Shown here piece after piece: positions 1-14,537 of a DNA stretch of 64,000 nt; position 1 is the stretch's first letter, and each line of letters opens with the position of its first letter. Below the pieces are notes generated by a model. The model worked only from the letters and a program-made list of their open reading frames with translations. It made no database searches and was not told where the DNA came from. Source of the stretch: Todiramphus chloris collaris. Its lineage: Eukaryota > Chordata > Aves > Coraciiformes > Alcedinidae. The position numbers were made by a program, and so were the translations under genes. The stretch lies in assembly GCA_025345505.1 (NCBI GenBank), contig JANVCC010000018.1, forward strand, positions 54,641,656 to 54,705,655, in the 5' to 3' direction.

Positions 1-3000
1 ACAGCTATTAATTTCTTACTACTCTGTACAATGTTCTTTTCTTATAAATAAAGGCTCAGAAAATGCTGTAGAATAAGCACGTGTTGGTTCTGTGCATTGT
101 TACTCTGCATTGAGAAACCTTTCTTTTGCAGTGAAAGAAACAGAAATGAGATGGGGGATTACAGAAAATTAGAAATTAGCTGTTCAGATCAGCTTTGGTC
201 TAACACATGGAGCTTGTCATGTTATATTGCTTATTACAAAGACAGCATGGATTTCTTGACATCTATAACTTCCATGAGCAAGATCAAGAAGAAGAAAAAG
301 GTAAAGTGTTTTTTCCCTCAAGCTATGGGAAAAGGACAGCCTGGTTTTCCTTTTCACCCTCACCTCAGAGAAACTCTCTGGATTCCTCTGGTATTTGTAC
401 AAATTTTAGGGATCTGGCAGAAACTTGGAACTACCCATGAGAAAGTCTTTTCCCTCAGCTTTGAGATTTGAGTGCCCTCCTTTGCCAGCTTTTTGGCAGT
501 GTGATTGCACTGAAGTAAGGTTCTCAGCAGCTCACCCGTCAAAACCTTACCGAGCCATCTGTAATATGAGCTTGTGAAAAGTAGAGAAGTCATACAGCAA
601 ACTTAAGGAAGCCTCTGTCTGGATTTATTTTGTTGAGTATTTGCACAGAGGTGAGGTGTCTGTATATACTCTGCACATGACAGCCCAGAGAACTCTCACT
701 TTTGAGATGGCAGAAAGATGATCATGCCACAGGTATGGCTGTCACCTTGTGGGAATCAGGGAAAAAAGCAGTCAAGGTTGTTTTGGTGGTGTAGATCAGC
801 AGAGCACAACTAAATTCCACAGGTGGTCAGGACCTCAGAGTCCACAAGATGGTACTCACAGCACTGTCCAAAAACGACCTGCTACATAAATCCCAAGAGT
901 TGATTCCAACAAGCAGCAGAGCATGGTGTTTAGCTGTAAGATCAAAGCATGCTGTTCTGTGGCTCAGCACAGAAAGCAGCCTGTGCCTTCCAAAGAAACA
1001 CAGCCAAGTTCTAACACTGCATTTCTTCCTCAAAATTAGAAAGATATCTGCAACCTCACAAGCAAGGCTTTTCAAAAAACAATCAAACAAACAAACAACA
1101 ACAAAAAAACCCCACCACCAATGTTTTTATGTTTTTATTATAAACTTTAAAAATACAGTATTTCTTGTTAGCAGGATTTCTTAATGATGACTTTAACTTG
1201 TTCTTGGAATTCAGTTATGCTGAAAAAAAAGTTAGCATAGCAAAGATCAGGCTGCATGAAAGTCTGCTCCAGTCTTTTTATGTGCAGGAACACATCAAAG
1301 GGCTTCAAGGGGTTTAATAATGGAACTATGACAGCCTGAAGAATAAACAGAATTTGAGTGGACAGATGCACAGGACTTAGAGCTTAATCTAGGAGTCTGT
1401 GATTTGCTGAAAGGAGCCAATATTAAAGTAATTATGCATTTAAAACAATTACTATTTATTCTTCAAAGAGTCATACTCAAGTGAAGTAACCCATTTTAAA
1501 TTATTTCTGGTAATTGCATTCTACCCCCAAATTATATGTCTGCATACTCTTTGAACTAAGCTTTCCAAAAAAACCCCAACCAACCCACCCCTGTATTTTT
1601 GCTTAAAGATTACCCGCATCTTGAATACTTCCCCTCTAGCTTATCATTTCCTGAAACTGTAATACAGGCTGTTAAGCCTGAGTAAATATCACTAATTTCA
1701 GTTTCTGTATCCAGGACAGAAGTCAGTTTAACAATGAACAATTGCAAATGCCCAGATTGTTCACTTACCATTGACTTTTGATAAGCTGGAAAATTCTATA
1801 AAAGCATCACGACATTTCTATTAAAATTGTGATAGCTCACCCACACATAATTGCACTGAGCAAAATGACTGAGAACAAATTTAGGAGAGATCATAGTACT
1901 GCTTTGGATAGCATACAATAGCTTTCCATTCAGGAACCTCAACATACAAAATATGATCTAAAATAATTCCCAGACCATCCACCATTTCTACTGAGACATA
2001 ATCACATTATTCTTATGCAGCAGAAACTAGTGAACAAACTCCATCATCTATACCTTCTACTCACTAGCTGGGACAGTAGTGTAAATTTTACTTCTAAATG
2101 TAATTAACACAGTTAATGATCAGTTTGTGGGGGAATATCCAGTGCTACACTTACAAATATATCCTGCTTGCATATACATACAGAAGCTAATTTTAAACTA
2201 GCTAGCTGTAATACTGCTGACAGCGTAACTGCAGCAGAGCAGGCTCAGTACAAACTCTCCTCCATGGAACTAGGTCATTTTGGGCAACTGATCTATGCCA
2301 AGAACCAACTTACTGCAACCTATGCTGCTAGCTAGTTCATAGATGTCTCAGTTGAGGCTACATGAGGTGCAGTCCCACTTATGAGTTTCATATTCACAAT
2401 GAACAGAGTGCTGTTCCTAAAGAAAATGGTTTGGTTTGCTGAAGACATGACACTGCTCCTCCCAGTCTGCCTCAAGTCCACCAGACCGACTCATTCTACC
2501 CACAGAGTAACTCCTCTCCCCCTCTATGCCTTGTCACACTGTCCATCATCTTTTGTTCCATCTTGAGACTGTGTCTAGGACTTGATCTCACACAGGCATG
2601 TGTTAGCTAAACTAGTCATCTCTTCTGCCTATATCTTCTCCTGTATCAAAAGAGAAAGATCATCATCTCCAGAGAGGGAATATTACATCCACCTCAGACG
2701 CTATCTCAGGGGAGGGACACCTGCCCATTGAAGAACAATTTCCACAACACAGAGAGTCTTTGAAGCAAGATTAAAGATATTTGCTTTTCTATTATTCTTG
2801 TTGTTTTCTAAAGTAAGGGCAGAACTCTCCTACCTATAGAGACACCACAGATTAGTTGCTTAGATTAGTTCTCTAGAGACAAATTCAGTTGTCTAAACAT
2901 TGGCATCTAGTGAGATTTGAGTTGCTGCAGGGTATCTAACATATCCTTTGGCTTTGGCAGGTATGATAGGATGTATAAGAAGCCCACTCTATTCTGATGT

Positions 3001-3019
3001 GGTAGCCAGCAGCCACACT
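1..3019. other. AT-rich non-coding DNA, no gene seen
   Basis: Short chance frames only. No repeat family, RNA gene or conserved protein recognised. Confidence 0.7.
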
Positions 3020-3105
3020 GAAAATCACAGAATCACAGAGCCACAGAACCACAGAATGGTAATGATTGGAAGGGACCTCTGGAGGTGTTCTAGTTACACC
3101 ATCAC
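3020..3105 (-). mobile_element. CR1 LINE 3' end fragment
   Basis: (AATCACAG)n-type tail repeats followed by GGAAGGGACCTCTGGAGG, the conserved CR1 3' end in reverse orientation. Heavily 5'-truncated, as most avian CR1 copies are. Confidence 0.85.
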
Positions 3106-6100
3106 AAATTGCATAGAAACCTACACTTATGCAACTGAAGGCAGTCTCTGCTGTCTAGGTATCTAGACTTAGTTATGACTACTCCCACGCTTACTTTCAA
3201 TATTGAAAGAGTGTGTGATTTCCATTTTCTGGGTAGCTCAAGCCTGTGAACTCTATCCTACAGCAAAACCATAGTCAGAAGTGGGCACCTCCATTTTAGT
3301 GTGGGTAAGCCTGCTGTTGACGATTATGTATCACACACCTCACAGTGACATTAGAATTACTGGGTTTTGCATGTTGCAACTTCTGGATAGATAACATGCT
3401 TTTTTTTACCTTTGGTAAAAAAAACATGGAAATGAGCTCTAAGCATTTATTGGATATCTTACAAGCTACTTGTATGTTAGTTCATGGTCTGTTACAGAGT
3501 TCAATTAATATCAGCATAAAGGATAAATGCCTGAAGCTCTGATAGCACATACACCTCTTTTAGACCCTTGCTAGAAGTCATGTCCTTATGTAATTTCTTA
3601 ATTTAAAATACTTCAACATCAACCTGTTTCCTAAGTTCCTTAAAATTTCCTCATAAATTTTCTGCATGCCATCTCAAGCCATTTACAGTTTTTTTTTTAT
3701 GTAAGGGAAGTTTAAGCAATCCATTATTATATTCCATAACACTATCAGCCATCTAGGTGCCTTTGCACGAATAAGGATATAAGGTATTAGCACATTTTCT
3801 CATCAGTCTCCTGCTTTAATTCACTTTTCCTCTTGAAAGCACTTAGAAATATCTGTCATCTGCCTTTATCCTGAGGTAAAAATATATGATACATACTGCC
3901 CGAGGAATTATGTATCGTGTAGATGGCTGTTCTAATTCCTCTTGTACAGCCAGCTCCTATTTTTGGCCACTCGGTTTTCTCTCCAGAAGAAGTCATCCAT
4001 CTTACAGGTCTTCCCTGGGTCAAAAAGCTTGGTCTGACCAATTGCTGGCTACTCCTGCAGTCACTCCAAGTGCAGTCAGTCACCAGCACCCCAGTTCAGG
4101 ACAAAGGGATCTCCCCAGCACCTGGATATCCTAGTGGCCTATTCCAGCTTCAGGTGCCCAGTGAGTTTGGTGGGTCATGGTAGCTAATGAGTGCCCCTGC
4201 CTGAGGTCACCTCTGACCCTAGAACAACACATTTTTTCCAGCAGTTCAGGCAAGCGGCTGCATCTTTTTTAGCTCTTTATAATTCAAATTCCTTTCTCTC
4301 AACAACTCCTTGAGCTGATCTTTCCTGTGCTGTTTATAATTCTTTTTTTTTTCTCTCTTTTTGTTTTTTTTTTTTTCTCCATACTGTCTTTTCCTTCTGC
4401 CTTCTGGAAAAGGATCCAAGAAAACAATATTTTTCTCTTGCTTTTCCTTTCAGCAATAATGTTTTTTATTAGTATGTTTGGGGTTTTTTTACCATTAGTT
4501 AGGCAGTACCTTTCAAAATAGTCTAATCTCACTACTTTCACTTTCATAGTGAGAAACTGTTTTGTGTGGAGTCTAGAGCTAACCCACTCTAAGGAAAAAG
4601 TGTGAAGGAAAAGGTCCCAAGTGCACCCCCATCCCTGCCTTCCACTGCCCTGGAGGCCCATGCTCTCCTTAGCTTAACCACAGCCCAGGACGCCATTTCA
4701 GCCCACTGGGCCATCCACTCCTACCCCAGTGATGCTGCAGCAGGGCTGGTCTCCAACACCTGCCTGGTGGTGAGCCCACCCCATCCTTCTTCCTCAGGGT
4801 GAAGGTAAGAGGTGAGCATATCCAAGGAAGGGTTGGCACAGGACATCCTGGAGGTAATGGTGTCAGGAAACACCTTCCATGTGGGCAGTGCAAACAAGAC
4901 TGCTCCTTCTTCAGTACCATGTCATGCTGGTGGGTTTTTTTCATACTTTCCAGCTTTTGACTGACTGAACAGGAAATTAGGTGATATGCAAAATATTCTT
5001 TGTGAAAATATTACTAAAACTGCTATCTCTGCTACAAAGATATGAAGCCCTTATTGTCCCAAGAAATAAGTAGCATGCTAATTCAATGATTTCCAAACAA
5101 TGAAACCATGTATTGTTAGCACTGCAGTTTAAGAACAGTTGCTTCCCTTGTATCTTTGATTTTGAACATGAAAGGATAGTTTTCTTATAGTGCAATGACA
5201 TGGTACTCTAGAGCACCTGTTTATAACTTACAAATATCATTGGTTTTCCCTGACAGTGCTCACTTAGGAAGGATATTATGGTCTTATTACCACTATTTCA
5301 GACTTGTTATATAGTCAGTGATTAAGCATGCTTCGGGCTCATTTCCTAATTGTATAACAAGAAGAAATCTGTGTAAGTATTAATACCATGTCAAATGAAG
5401 CTAGAAGTTTTTGCAGAGCATACCAATATCCTTTGCACAAACCCAAGAAATGTGCACTACACTGTCAGCTGAAGGAAACAGCATGGGTTCTGCAGACTTA
5501 TCTCCTCTACCTGCTTAAAGACAAGGCAAAAATGTGATTCCATGAGTCTTGAGATGATCAGTTCATCATTTCTGCTAATATCTTGATCTGTCTCAACAAA
5601 AAGTGTGCATGAGGGTTCAATCAAGCTTATTTCATACATAAAGTGAGGTTCAGAACAATCCATGTACAAGAAACCCTTTGCTACAAGGCCAGTAAGTGAT
5701 GTCATCCAGCTCTTGTCATTATATCTAAAATATTTTAAAGAAGGTTGAAAAATATTCTTGCTCTGTGAGCCATATAACAAAATCTTCATCTGTCTGACAT
5801 GCACAAGACATATGCCATGCCCTTTGAAGGGGATGAGGAGGAACTCCTGGAATAGTTCACAAATAGGACAGGTCAACGGTTCCATAGCGTACCACTTTGA
5901 GATTAGGTTGGGAGGCTGAGAGTGCTATTGCATCCTCAGAGCACCCACACAGTGTTTGCTGAACAGCATCTGATGACTTATTTCCTCCCTTAGTAAAAAC
6001 AGAGATGCCTTGGAGATGCCCCTGAAGTATGTGTGAAATATGCTGCAGTTCGAAAAAAATATAAATGGACAACCTGGCCTTGCCTCTTGCTCACACAGGA

Positions 6101-7085
6101 GGTAGCCAAAGAGCTACCAGTCACTGAATGCCAAGGACATGCCCTCTGTCCCTTATACATTATTACAGTAAAAGCAAAATGAAACAAAACCATTGTCTGT
6201 CTCTTTACATCAAGTTTCTTGCAGTATAAAACCCATCAGTTTGTAGATATTGTGTTTGTTAGCATATACTTGGGTCATATTTTACTGCCATACTGCCATA
6301 CCATACTTTGGTGCCACACACCTAACTTGTTTATTGGCTATTCCTTATTTTGTGATCAAAGCAGTTTCAGTGTAAGAAAAAAGCTCAGGCCATTAGTTTG
6401 ACTATGGAAATTCTTATTTATTCTTAAACATATTTCAGAATCACACACTCCAAGCTGGATGCTCTGTCAGAATGCTGACACTGGAAATAGCATATACCAT
6501 ACCAGACATGGCAGAAGTATCTTCACTCAAATTCTTTATAGAAGACAGGGAAATCAACTGCCCTGATGGTTTAAAGCCCAGCATTGGAAGATACACTTGA
6601 GGGACCTGGAGAAGAGGTGACCCTCCCTGTGATTTCATCTTGATTGAGTTGGTATGAAGTGCACAAGGTCTGAATAAAATACTTGGATAGACTGCCTAAA
6701 GCTTGGAGATATTTTCTACTTGGCCTGTAAAAAGTATTCCAAATGCCAGGAGAGATGCTGTCAATGACACCACCTTTCTCTGGACCACTGTTTATGAAGT
6801 TCTTCAGTGAAAAACACAAAGCAGCTTTTATGCATAGTAGCTATACTGCAAGCATATACCAGTCTCCCATTAATAATAGCACCTCCACAGCCACCATGAG
6901 CAGAGGTGATGTCAAGAATTTTAGAAGATTATAAATGGATAATTAATGCAACCAGAATAAAACAGTCCTTCATCCACTTGGTCAGCTGTATCTATTCACA
7001 TATTCAAGCATATTGAAATCATAACTCTCAGGAGTTTTCCAAAGTCACAAATGTGTTGCTGTGGAAGGAGAAGATTGTAACTGGG
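3106..7085. other. Non-coding DNA, no gene seen
   Basis: T-runs at 4340-4380. A 142-codon minus-strand frame at 5457-5885 resembles no known family and lacks coding signs. Confidence 0.65.
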
Positions 7086-7111
7086 TTTATTTCATTATAT
7101 AATGAAATAAA
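7086..7111. other. 26-bp perfect AT-rich palindrome
   Basis: The half-site TTTATTTCATTAT is followed directly by its inverse. It is followed by AACCAAATGGTT and then GTTAACCAATT, so the 70 bases before the CR1 fragment at 7.17 kb are rich in dyad symmetry. Function unknown. Confidence 0.85.
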
Positions 7112-7173
7112 ATGTCAGAAATAACCAAATGGTTAAGTAAAAAAGTTAACCAATTAGGTCCTTCAGCACTATC

Positions 7174-7234
7174 AAGGTTGGATCAGATGGTCCTTGAGGT
7201 CCCTTCCAGCTTCGTATTCCATGATTCTATGATG
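7174..7234 (+). mobile_element. CR1 LINE 3' end fragment
   Basis: Contains GGTTGGATCAGATGGTCC, then GAGGTCCCTTCCAGC and the ATTCTATGATG tail, the forward CR1 3' signature. Only about 60 bases remain recognisable. Confidence 0.8.
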
Positions 7235-10200
7235 ATCTAGTTGTTTCTTAAAATGTTTTAAGTACAGTCTGAACTAAAGAACATAATTTAGGCAACTGCA
7301 GTTTGCAGTTTTCCCTGCAGTTTGCTTTCTGAGAACATATTATAACATAAGCTTTACAAAATTACTTAAGGAGTTCCAGAGAGAAGAATCAGTACTAACA
7401 GTATCAGGAACAGCATTTATTTCTTCTTTGTAGCTAGTAAGTGTGAGCATATTAATTATAGACTGATACTATGCTGTTATCTCAGCCCAACAGATCAGAG
7501 TTCAGCCTATGAGCACATATCTACAAACCTGGTAGATATACAGAGTTACTGAAAGCATATTCTAGATCAGTGACAATGATCCAAAAACTGAGTAATTAAA
7601 TCATTATCTACCTGAAGCTGCAGTCATTCAGAAGTCTGAGAGAGCAACCTCATCACTGTGAGAGGCATCAGCAAGGAAACGGCTACAGATGATAACTCTG
7701 GATCCCTTTCTACACGTGGATCAAAACACTCTAATCAGAGGCACTCTGCTTTCACTTGAATTTATCTCACACACTCAGAGCTGGAGTTATACACACAGCA
7801 ATTAGAATTAGAGTTCTTAACAGGATGCGTACGTTTCACGATTGCTGTAAGAGGTATTTTTTTAGAACAATTAAATGTCTGACTTTCTAAGTGGATTCTC
7901 AGTTTTATTTCCATTTCTTACAAGTGAATCAAATCACTGACAACAGCTCTTTTTACTCCTCATTGTGCTTTGTTTGACTTACTGTGTTTTAATTGCTCTG
8001 ACTAAGCAAAAGGACCTTTTGATTTTGTTTCAACCCAGCAAAACTAACCTCCATTAACTTCTTTCCCTTACACCACCTTTAACTGTAGTTGATATGAGCT
8101 TTAAAAAAATCAAGTAGGTGGGGAAGATGCCTTCTGCCAAACACTTTTCAAGAGTGCCACACTCTGCCTTTGTAGGAATGCTGGATGAATGCTCTTTGAA
8201 GGTTTTTGCTGTGAATCTGTAACAAGGCACAACAATGGCTCCTTTCCAGCAACTCCCTACTGTATTCTATTGACAGCCATCTTCCAGCTATATCTACAGC
8301 TAGGATCTACAACTTGGACAAGAGGGAAAGAACAAAAAGATGCTAGAAGATTAATGATCTTTGGAACTGTATCACCACAATCCCAGCTTCAGTCACCATA
8401 AACAGAAACACATGAACTAAATCAATATATCATGTTGGCCCAGTCACTGAATATGCTTTCTATAAACTTCAGAAGAATAGCATTAGGCTAACTTGAGCCT
8501 CTAAACACCACCCTGAAAATGAACTACAGCATATCCAAGACTCTTCTCAGAAATGCCTCATATGATGCAGGACTTCCTCCACAATCATCTGTTCCCACAA
8601 AGAGTAGCAAATGTTCTTTGCTTGAGCAAGAATCATTTCAAACTCAGTTTTGCTAGTATGACTGCACCAGCTGATGTATCGGAGGGATGCGCGCTTTCCC
8701 CATTCTCCAGAGTCTGTCCTCACAGAGAAACTGTGTGCAGTACCTGGTAATGCTGGATACCTGTAGCACATCTAAGTAGCCCACAAACAACTTCCCAGAT
8801 GTCTACATTGATCTAAATGTCTGCACTTTTGAGATATAGAGCAAGTACCCAACACAGAATGAAATGTGGACCAGTAAAGACATGACACAGGGTAACTAGA
8901 GTTGCCTTTAATGCTAAAAATTGAATGTTTTGCATTCTTGTCACTTTATGCTGTAGGTGAGATATCTGTCCCACCTGGCACTTCATCTCTCCCCTCTTCT
9001 AGAACCAGGGTGGGGCAGGAGGAATGATTCAGCCAGTGTTGCCAACATTTCTGTTCTATTCAGACTTGATCATGTGAGGAATATGTGTCAGTTGAGGTTC
9101 TGAGAAAGACCCTACTTTTCATACAGGTTAGTCAGGAATGATCACACTCCCCACAGACCATGGCTTTATAGGTAGCAATTAGCCTATCTAAGGAGGCTGC
9201 AACCTTGTTTCTTTTCTGGACTGTCTTCTTCCTCTCCTCCTCTGCTCCTAGCCATGAAGACCAAGTGCCTCCTGCACAGGCTGTGGCATCCACTGGACCC
9301 TGCCATGATCTGATCTAACTCAGTAAGACAAATTACCCATTTTTTTTCTGCCATATTAGTAAGGCAAGTTGTCTCACATGAGACCCAGAGCTACAACAAG
9401 GTAGGCAATGGAAGCCCAAAAGAGAAAGCTAGAAGGAAGGGGAGCAGGAGGGAAGGAGATCTTTCCTATTTCAGTGGCAGTAAGCTAGTAAATGAGTACA
9501 CTCTATACAGCTGTAGCCACTGAGTCCAAGTCTAGGTACACACATCTGGTGACTCTGAACTTGTAGTTAAAGCAGAGGCTTTTCTCCAAATTTCTGCTCT
9601 GTTAGGCTAAGAGATATGAATGGTGATGGAACTGAAACCCATTTATTAACATCTAACCCTAAATGGCTTGCCCAGTAGTACTTTGTGCTTGATTACTACC
9701 CATGTCTGTGCACCACAAATAAAAGCAAATTTCATCATGTAACTCCAAAATAAAAAGCCAGTTGATAGAGTATGTTTATATTTCAGAGGCAGTTTAAAAT
9801 ACAAAAATGTACTTATTATGGAATACCCAAAGACCACCCCCATCCTAGGGAAGGCAAGTGGCAAATGAAGCTTCAGAGCAGGTGTTCAAAAGCCTGAATC
9901 AGTCAAACCTGCACCACAAATTCCTAAGCATCAGAGCTCATATTTAAAATCCAAAGCATACAAGTGTGTAGGAAGCTCTATCATCCTCCCTGGTATGCAC
10001 TACCTTTGAAGTAGTAATGGCTGCATAGTAAATATACTACTGTGCTGCATAGCTGCTCAAAACCAGGCTAAAGACCCTGTCTTAGTAAAAGTGATAAAAT
10101 TGCACTGCTGGCACGAACATACTAGGAAATTCCAAAGTATGCTTTAGCAATTGGAGATTTTTTCTCGCATCAGAGATCTCAGTCCATAAAAGATTTCTGA

Positions 10201-12141
10201 CATACAAGAGAAAAAGAAAACCTAATTAAATTGTATGGGAAGTCAGAACGATAGGTGGCCTAATTATTCCCAATTAACCCTGCCCAGGAACTCACAGGCA
10301 AGGTGAACATACACAAACAAATCAGTGTTGTGGATAGCTGCTTCTACTTAAAACAGAGGCAAATAATATGGTAGACTTAGGTGGCATTCTCATCCTGCTA
10401 TGAATAAAAAGTATGTATTCTGAATGTCCTCCAAGCTTACTCCTTCCTGTGACTCACCTCTGTTAACTTAAACACTGAAATGCAATCTTTCTCCCAAAGC
10501 TTAGTGGTTCCTATACCTGTCCTGTTAAGACTTCACCACTGTGCTCAGTATTCTTTGCAGTATTCTTTGCCCTGGGAGCCTTTTCGGCTCCACAACTGGA
10601 GTTACACAAACACAACAGCCTGATTTCATTCAGAGAAAGAAAACTATGGGTATTTTATAACAGCACATTCCAGGCAGCTCTAACCTTATCAGATGCTAAC
10701 TCTGCATTGATGAAAATGAACTAAATTATAAAGCCTTTTAAAAGAAAGTTCCTAAGGACATAGTCCAGTCAAGATAAGCAAAATCAATAAGGCCACACAT
10801 TCAGGATGGCAACAGGGCAGCTTCTGAGATTCCTCCTCTTTTCCCATATCTCACTGAAAATGGACTAGTGTCCACCAAGGATGGGAAGCATGGTTAAGTG
10901 ATGCTCTACACTACTTAGTCAGAAATTCCTTATCTGTCTAGGAAATAGGCATTTCTACCAAGTAAAGCTCATGATGACAGAGAATAAAATACACCTAAAT
11001 GCATATTGACATCCTGCCTTATACCTCTTCCCGAAAGATTATAAATTACTCTTGTAATGGCATCCTCAACTTCAATAAAAATTAGCAACCTAAAAGAAAA
11101 GTGGTATTGCTATGAAGCAGCAAAGATTACCGCAGGGGTATGTCCCTTTTCACTGTGGGAAGATACTTCAATTCTGTCGCTGCTGCTGTTGGTGCAGAAA
11201 GACATTAAGTACTCTGTACTTCACAGTAAAACATTTTTCTCTATTACTTGAAAAAAAATCATGTGTCATTTTAATTTGTACACAAACCAATATATATGAG
11301 TGGTGTGTGCATACAGGCACCTTATTTTGGTTTCATGTGCATAAGACTAGGCAAATTAGAATTAAGCTAGAAGAAATTTCCATAGAGCATTCTATCCTGC
11401 AAGTGCTATCACCAAGGATACCTGAGAATTACTCAGATGGAAACTGCACCTACAACTAGAAAGAGAAATGAAGTCATCGTAAAAAAAAATCTAATTATCA
11501 AATAGTATAGAAATATCTCTAGAGTTGCTGCTAATGGCGCTGTATCCACTTACACACAACTGCTCACAACACCAGTAGGCAGATCACATAAAGGAAAACA
11601 TAATTTGATTTTTTTTTTCTTGTTGGATTTAATTCTCAAATATTTTTTATGCTTCTGCTGTGATCAATCTAAAAATTAAGCATTTCCAGCAGCGATAACT
11701 TTTAATACTTATAAGAGTGGGCTGGATTGCAAGCATTTTAGAGGTATATGTAGGGTTTATTGACACACTTACTTGAGAAGTGATATGAGAACCTTCATAT
11801 GTTGCTTTCAGGCTTAGCTGCTCAATGTGTTGATTACCTTTTCCCTGCCCTGGTGAATCTCGGATGACTGCCTGCAGAGCCTTTCCTAGGACATCCTCCA
11901 AAACAAGTTGTGGGAAACACATTCCTGGAGATTAACAGCTCCAAGGAATCTTTTTTCCCCTTGTTTTTTGTCTGGAAAATGAGGAGGGAGACCCTTGATC
12001 TAACATCTTCATAGAACCACTTGCCTTCATTCTACTGTAAAATAAAATTACTGTAGACTGAAATTGACACACAGAAAAAATGAAAACAGCCTACAAAAGA
12101 GTTAGTGCAGTGATTTTTTTTACCATTACTGTTACTTTTTT

Positions 12142-12159
12142 AAATCACTGCAGTGATTT
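12142..12159. other. 18-bp perfect palindrome with nearby matching half-site
   Basis: AAATCACTG followed by its inverse CAGTGATTT, centred on a PstI-like CTGCAG. The same GTGCAGTGATTTTTTT occurs at 12105-12120, so a larger stem could form with the palindrome. No gene nearby. Confidence 0.8.
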
Positions 12160-13498
12160 TTAATAAAAGCAAGATCCTAGGGGTAAGACTCAAATTACAT
12201 GCAGTAGCTCTAGTTTTCCCTTCTCTAGAGAATAGTGGATTGCCTCAAAGCAAAGGAAGGAAAGTATTTGTCCCACATGCTAAAGGAAGGTGCTATGAGA
12301 AAATAAGTCAATGAAAATATTTTTTTTAAATCCTGGCAGCATGCCTGTGCTAAAAGTTAACAAAAAGCCATAGATACACATTGTTTGTAGGAACCATATA
12401 GTGCTATTTTACTGGGATATAATATAAAATATATAACATAGATATAATCATAATAACTTTCCCTTTTCTTATGATTATTTTATCTCAAAGATTCCCCGTA
12501 TCTACAAATTCTTCCAATTCTGCAAGCTTTTATGAGACTATTGCCTTCAAACCCTGTCCATTTAAGTAAAATCAAATACACAGTTCCCAGAAGTCAATCT
12601 TAACATCAAAGTTAATACATTAATGCATTAATAAATCTAAACAAACTAACATTACAAGTACTTACTGTTTTCTTTCCATTATGAAATCTGTGCCCTAAGT
12701 TCATTTAAGTAAAAATTAGAAACTAATAGATATGTTGCTTTAACAATGAGTATTTTTTCTGTATACAAAATGATCATGACTATTATTTTTTTCCTTTGTA
12801 GGCATGACTTATCCCATTTGTAGAGAAACATTCATGGGTTTCTTGAGTGTGGCCAAAGGCTTCTTGTATCAGACTTCTATCACATTTCCAGATAGTAATG
12901 AATTCTTCTGAGTTATACAAAGGGAAGGAGGAGGAGGGAATATGTGACTAGTACTATCAAAGGGTACCAAGCAGGTGCAATGACATGGTCTTTTCAGTTT
13001 GTAAAAGAGGTGATAAAGGTGCAACAAGTATCTGAATAATCCTGAAGCACAGCAGAAAGACAATAAACAGGGAACAATTTTTTTAGGGTGCCTCATATGA
13101 CAGGAACTAGTAAACATCAAGCAGCAGGTGCAAACAAGTAAAAGGAGATCTTTTCTCTCACATACAAAATTGTGAAATTCACTGACAAAGGATATTGTGG
13201 GTGGCAAGAAAAATCCATCAAGGGCTATTAAACACTAAGATACAATCTCCTGGACAGGATATCTGAGCCATAGTTCAGTAGACCCTGAAAACTGGGGAAG
13301 GAGGGTGACAGTATAATATGACTGTATAGTTGGTTGTTGTTCCATGGGCATCTGCTACAGCCATTGTCAAAGAGAGGTCCTCCTTGATAGGATAGAGAGG
13401 TCCTTAATCTGAATGAGTGCTAACCCTTTTATGCCATTATATATGAGGTAAATGAAAAAGAACGTATTAACTACATCATCACGTATTTCTCCTCTCTG

Positions 13499-13555
13499 CA
13501 TATATATACACCCATGTATATGCATATGTATATATGTATGTTGTATATACACGTA
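13499..13555 (+). repeat. TA/TG-rich microsatellite
   Basis: Alternating purine-pyrimidine sequence (CATATATATACACCCATG, then TATGCATATGTATATATG). It could adopt non-B structure. Confidence 0.85.
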
Positions 13556-13879
13556 CACATTGATGAAGAAGTGATAGCCATGATTTTCTTTGGTTCAGAA
13601 TACACTTTAGCAGGAAGAAATAATACAAACCACTGCCTTGGGAAAGCCTTAGCAGTCTCTTGTTATGAGGACACTGTAAATCCATACGAACTGTGCCACT
13701 GAGACCCATGTTATAGAGATTTGCATTATAGGGTCCTGAGCTAGTGGAAACTGCAACTTCAATAATGTTTTTTGACAGTTTATTCTTGTGTAATGCCCAG
13801 ATTAAAAGAAAAGAAAAACAACACACCACAAACAAAAACTGAAAAGAAACCAGCCCAAATTCCAGTGTGCAGCTCCATA

Positions 13880-14480
13880 ATCAGACCCACATGTGCCTTT
13901 TGCAGGGCTGGAACCTCTCGCTCTCTCCTACAGACATCTGTCACTAAACAGCTCCTCGAGGGATAATCTAGAACAGCCTTGTCGTTACTGCTTCAGTTTT
14001 CTCAGGTCTCCTGATCCCTGTCTCTTCATCCAGGGAGCCTCAGTCTCTCTGTCTCTAAGTCTTGCTCAGTCATTTTGTTCCAAGAAGTGTGACTCTTCCC
14101 AATCCCTTTGCCAAATGTCTTCCGGTCTGTATGTTATCTTATAGACTCCAGACTTCCACTTACAGACATCTTTCCCCAATCTCCCAAACCCAGAATCCTT
14201 TCCCAAAATATGCCTCACCTGCAATCTTATTTGCCCTTTCCCCTTGACTCCCAGCCTGTTGGGGTCAGTTTTATTCTCTTTTTCTTGTTAATCGGACTTG
14301 TGCATCATCCCAACAGTTTTTTCTCTTCCTTCTCTTTTTTCTACACTTTTTTCCCATTTTGCATCTAAATCAGGTAATGTCCTTCTGCAGATATCCTCAG
14401 TGGGTCTGTGCAGCCACATTTCCCCTCTTCTTGCTGTACGAATCAGCTGGCAAAATCCTTTTCTCCCCCAAAGCAAAAGT
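13880..14480. other. Pyrimidine-rich tract on the plus strand
   Basis: About 600 bases unusually rich in C and T on the plus strand (for example CTCAGTCTCTCTGTCTCTAA). Several short overlapping open frames here follow from the low purine content. It ends just before the RPL35 pseudogene. No gene recognised. Confidence 0.5.
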
Positions 14481-14537
14481 CTGTTTAATGAGGAAATACT
14501 CATCCAATATAATTAAGAACATTAGTACACAGCAGTT

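Larger units (their letters stand above)
7235..13879. other. Non-coding DNA, no gene seen
   Basis: A 12-base tandem duplication (CAGTATTCTTTG, twice) lies near 10549-10572. The palindrome at 12142 and the TA/TG repeat at 13499 are listed separately. Otherwise nothing recognised. Confidence 0.65.

Noticed and set aside
5457-5885. 142-codon minus-strand frame with a CPIC motif (RING-like start)
   Set aside because: A RING needs further ordered Cys/His pairs, which are absent; no other family resemblance.
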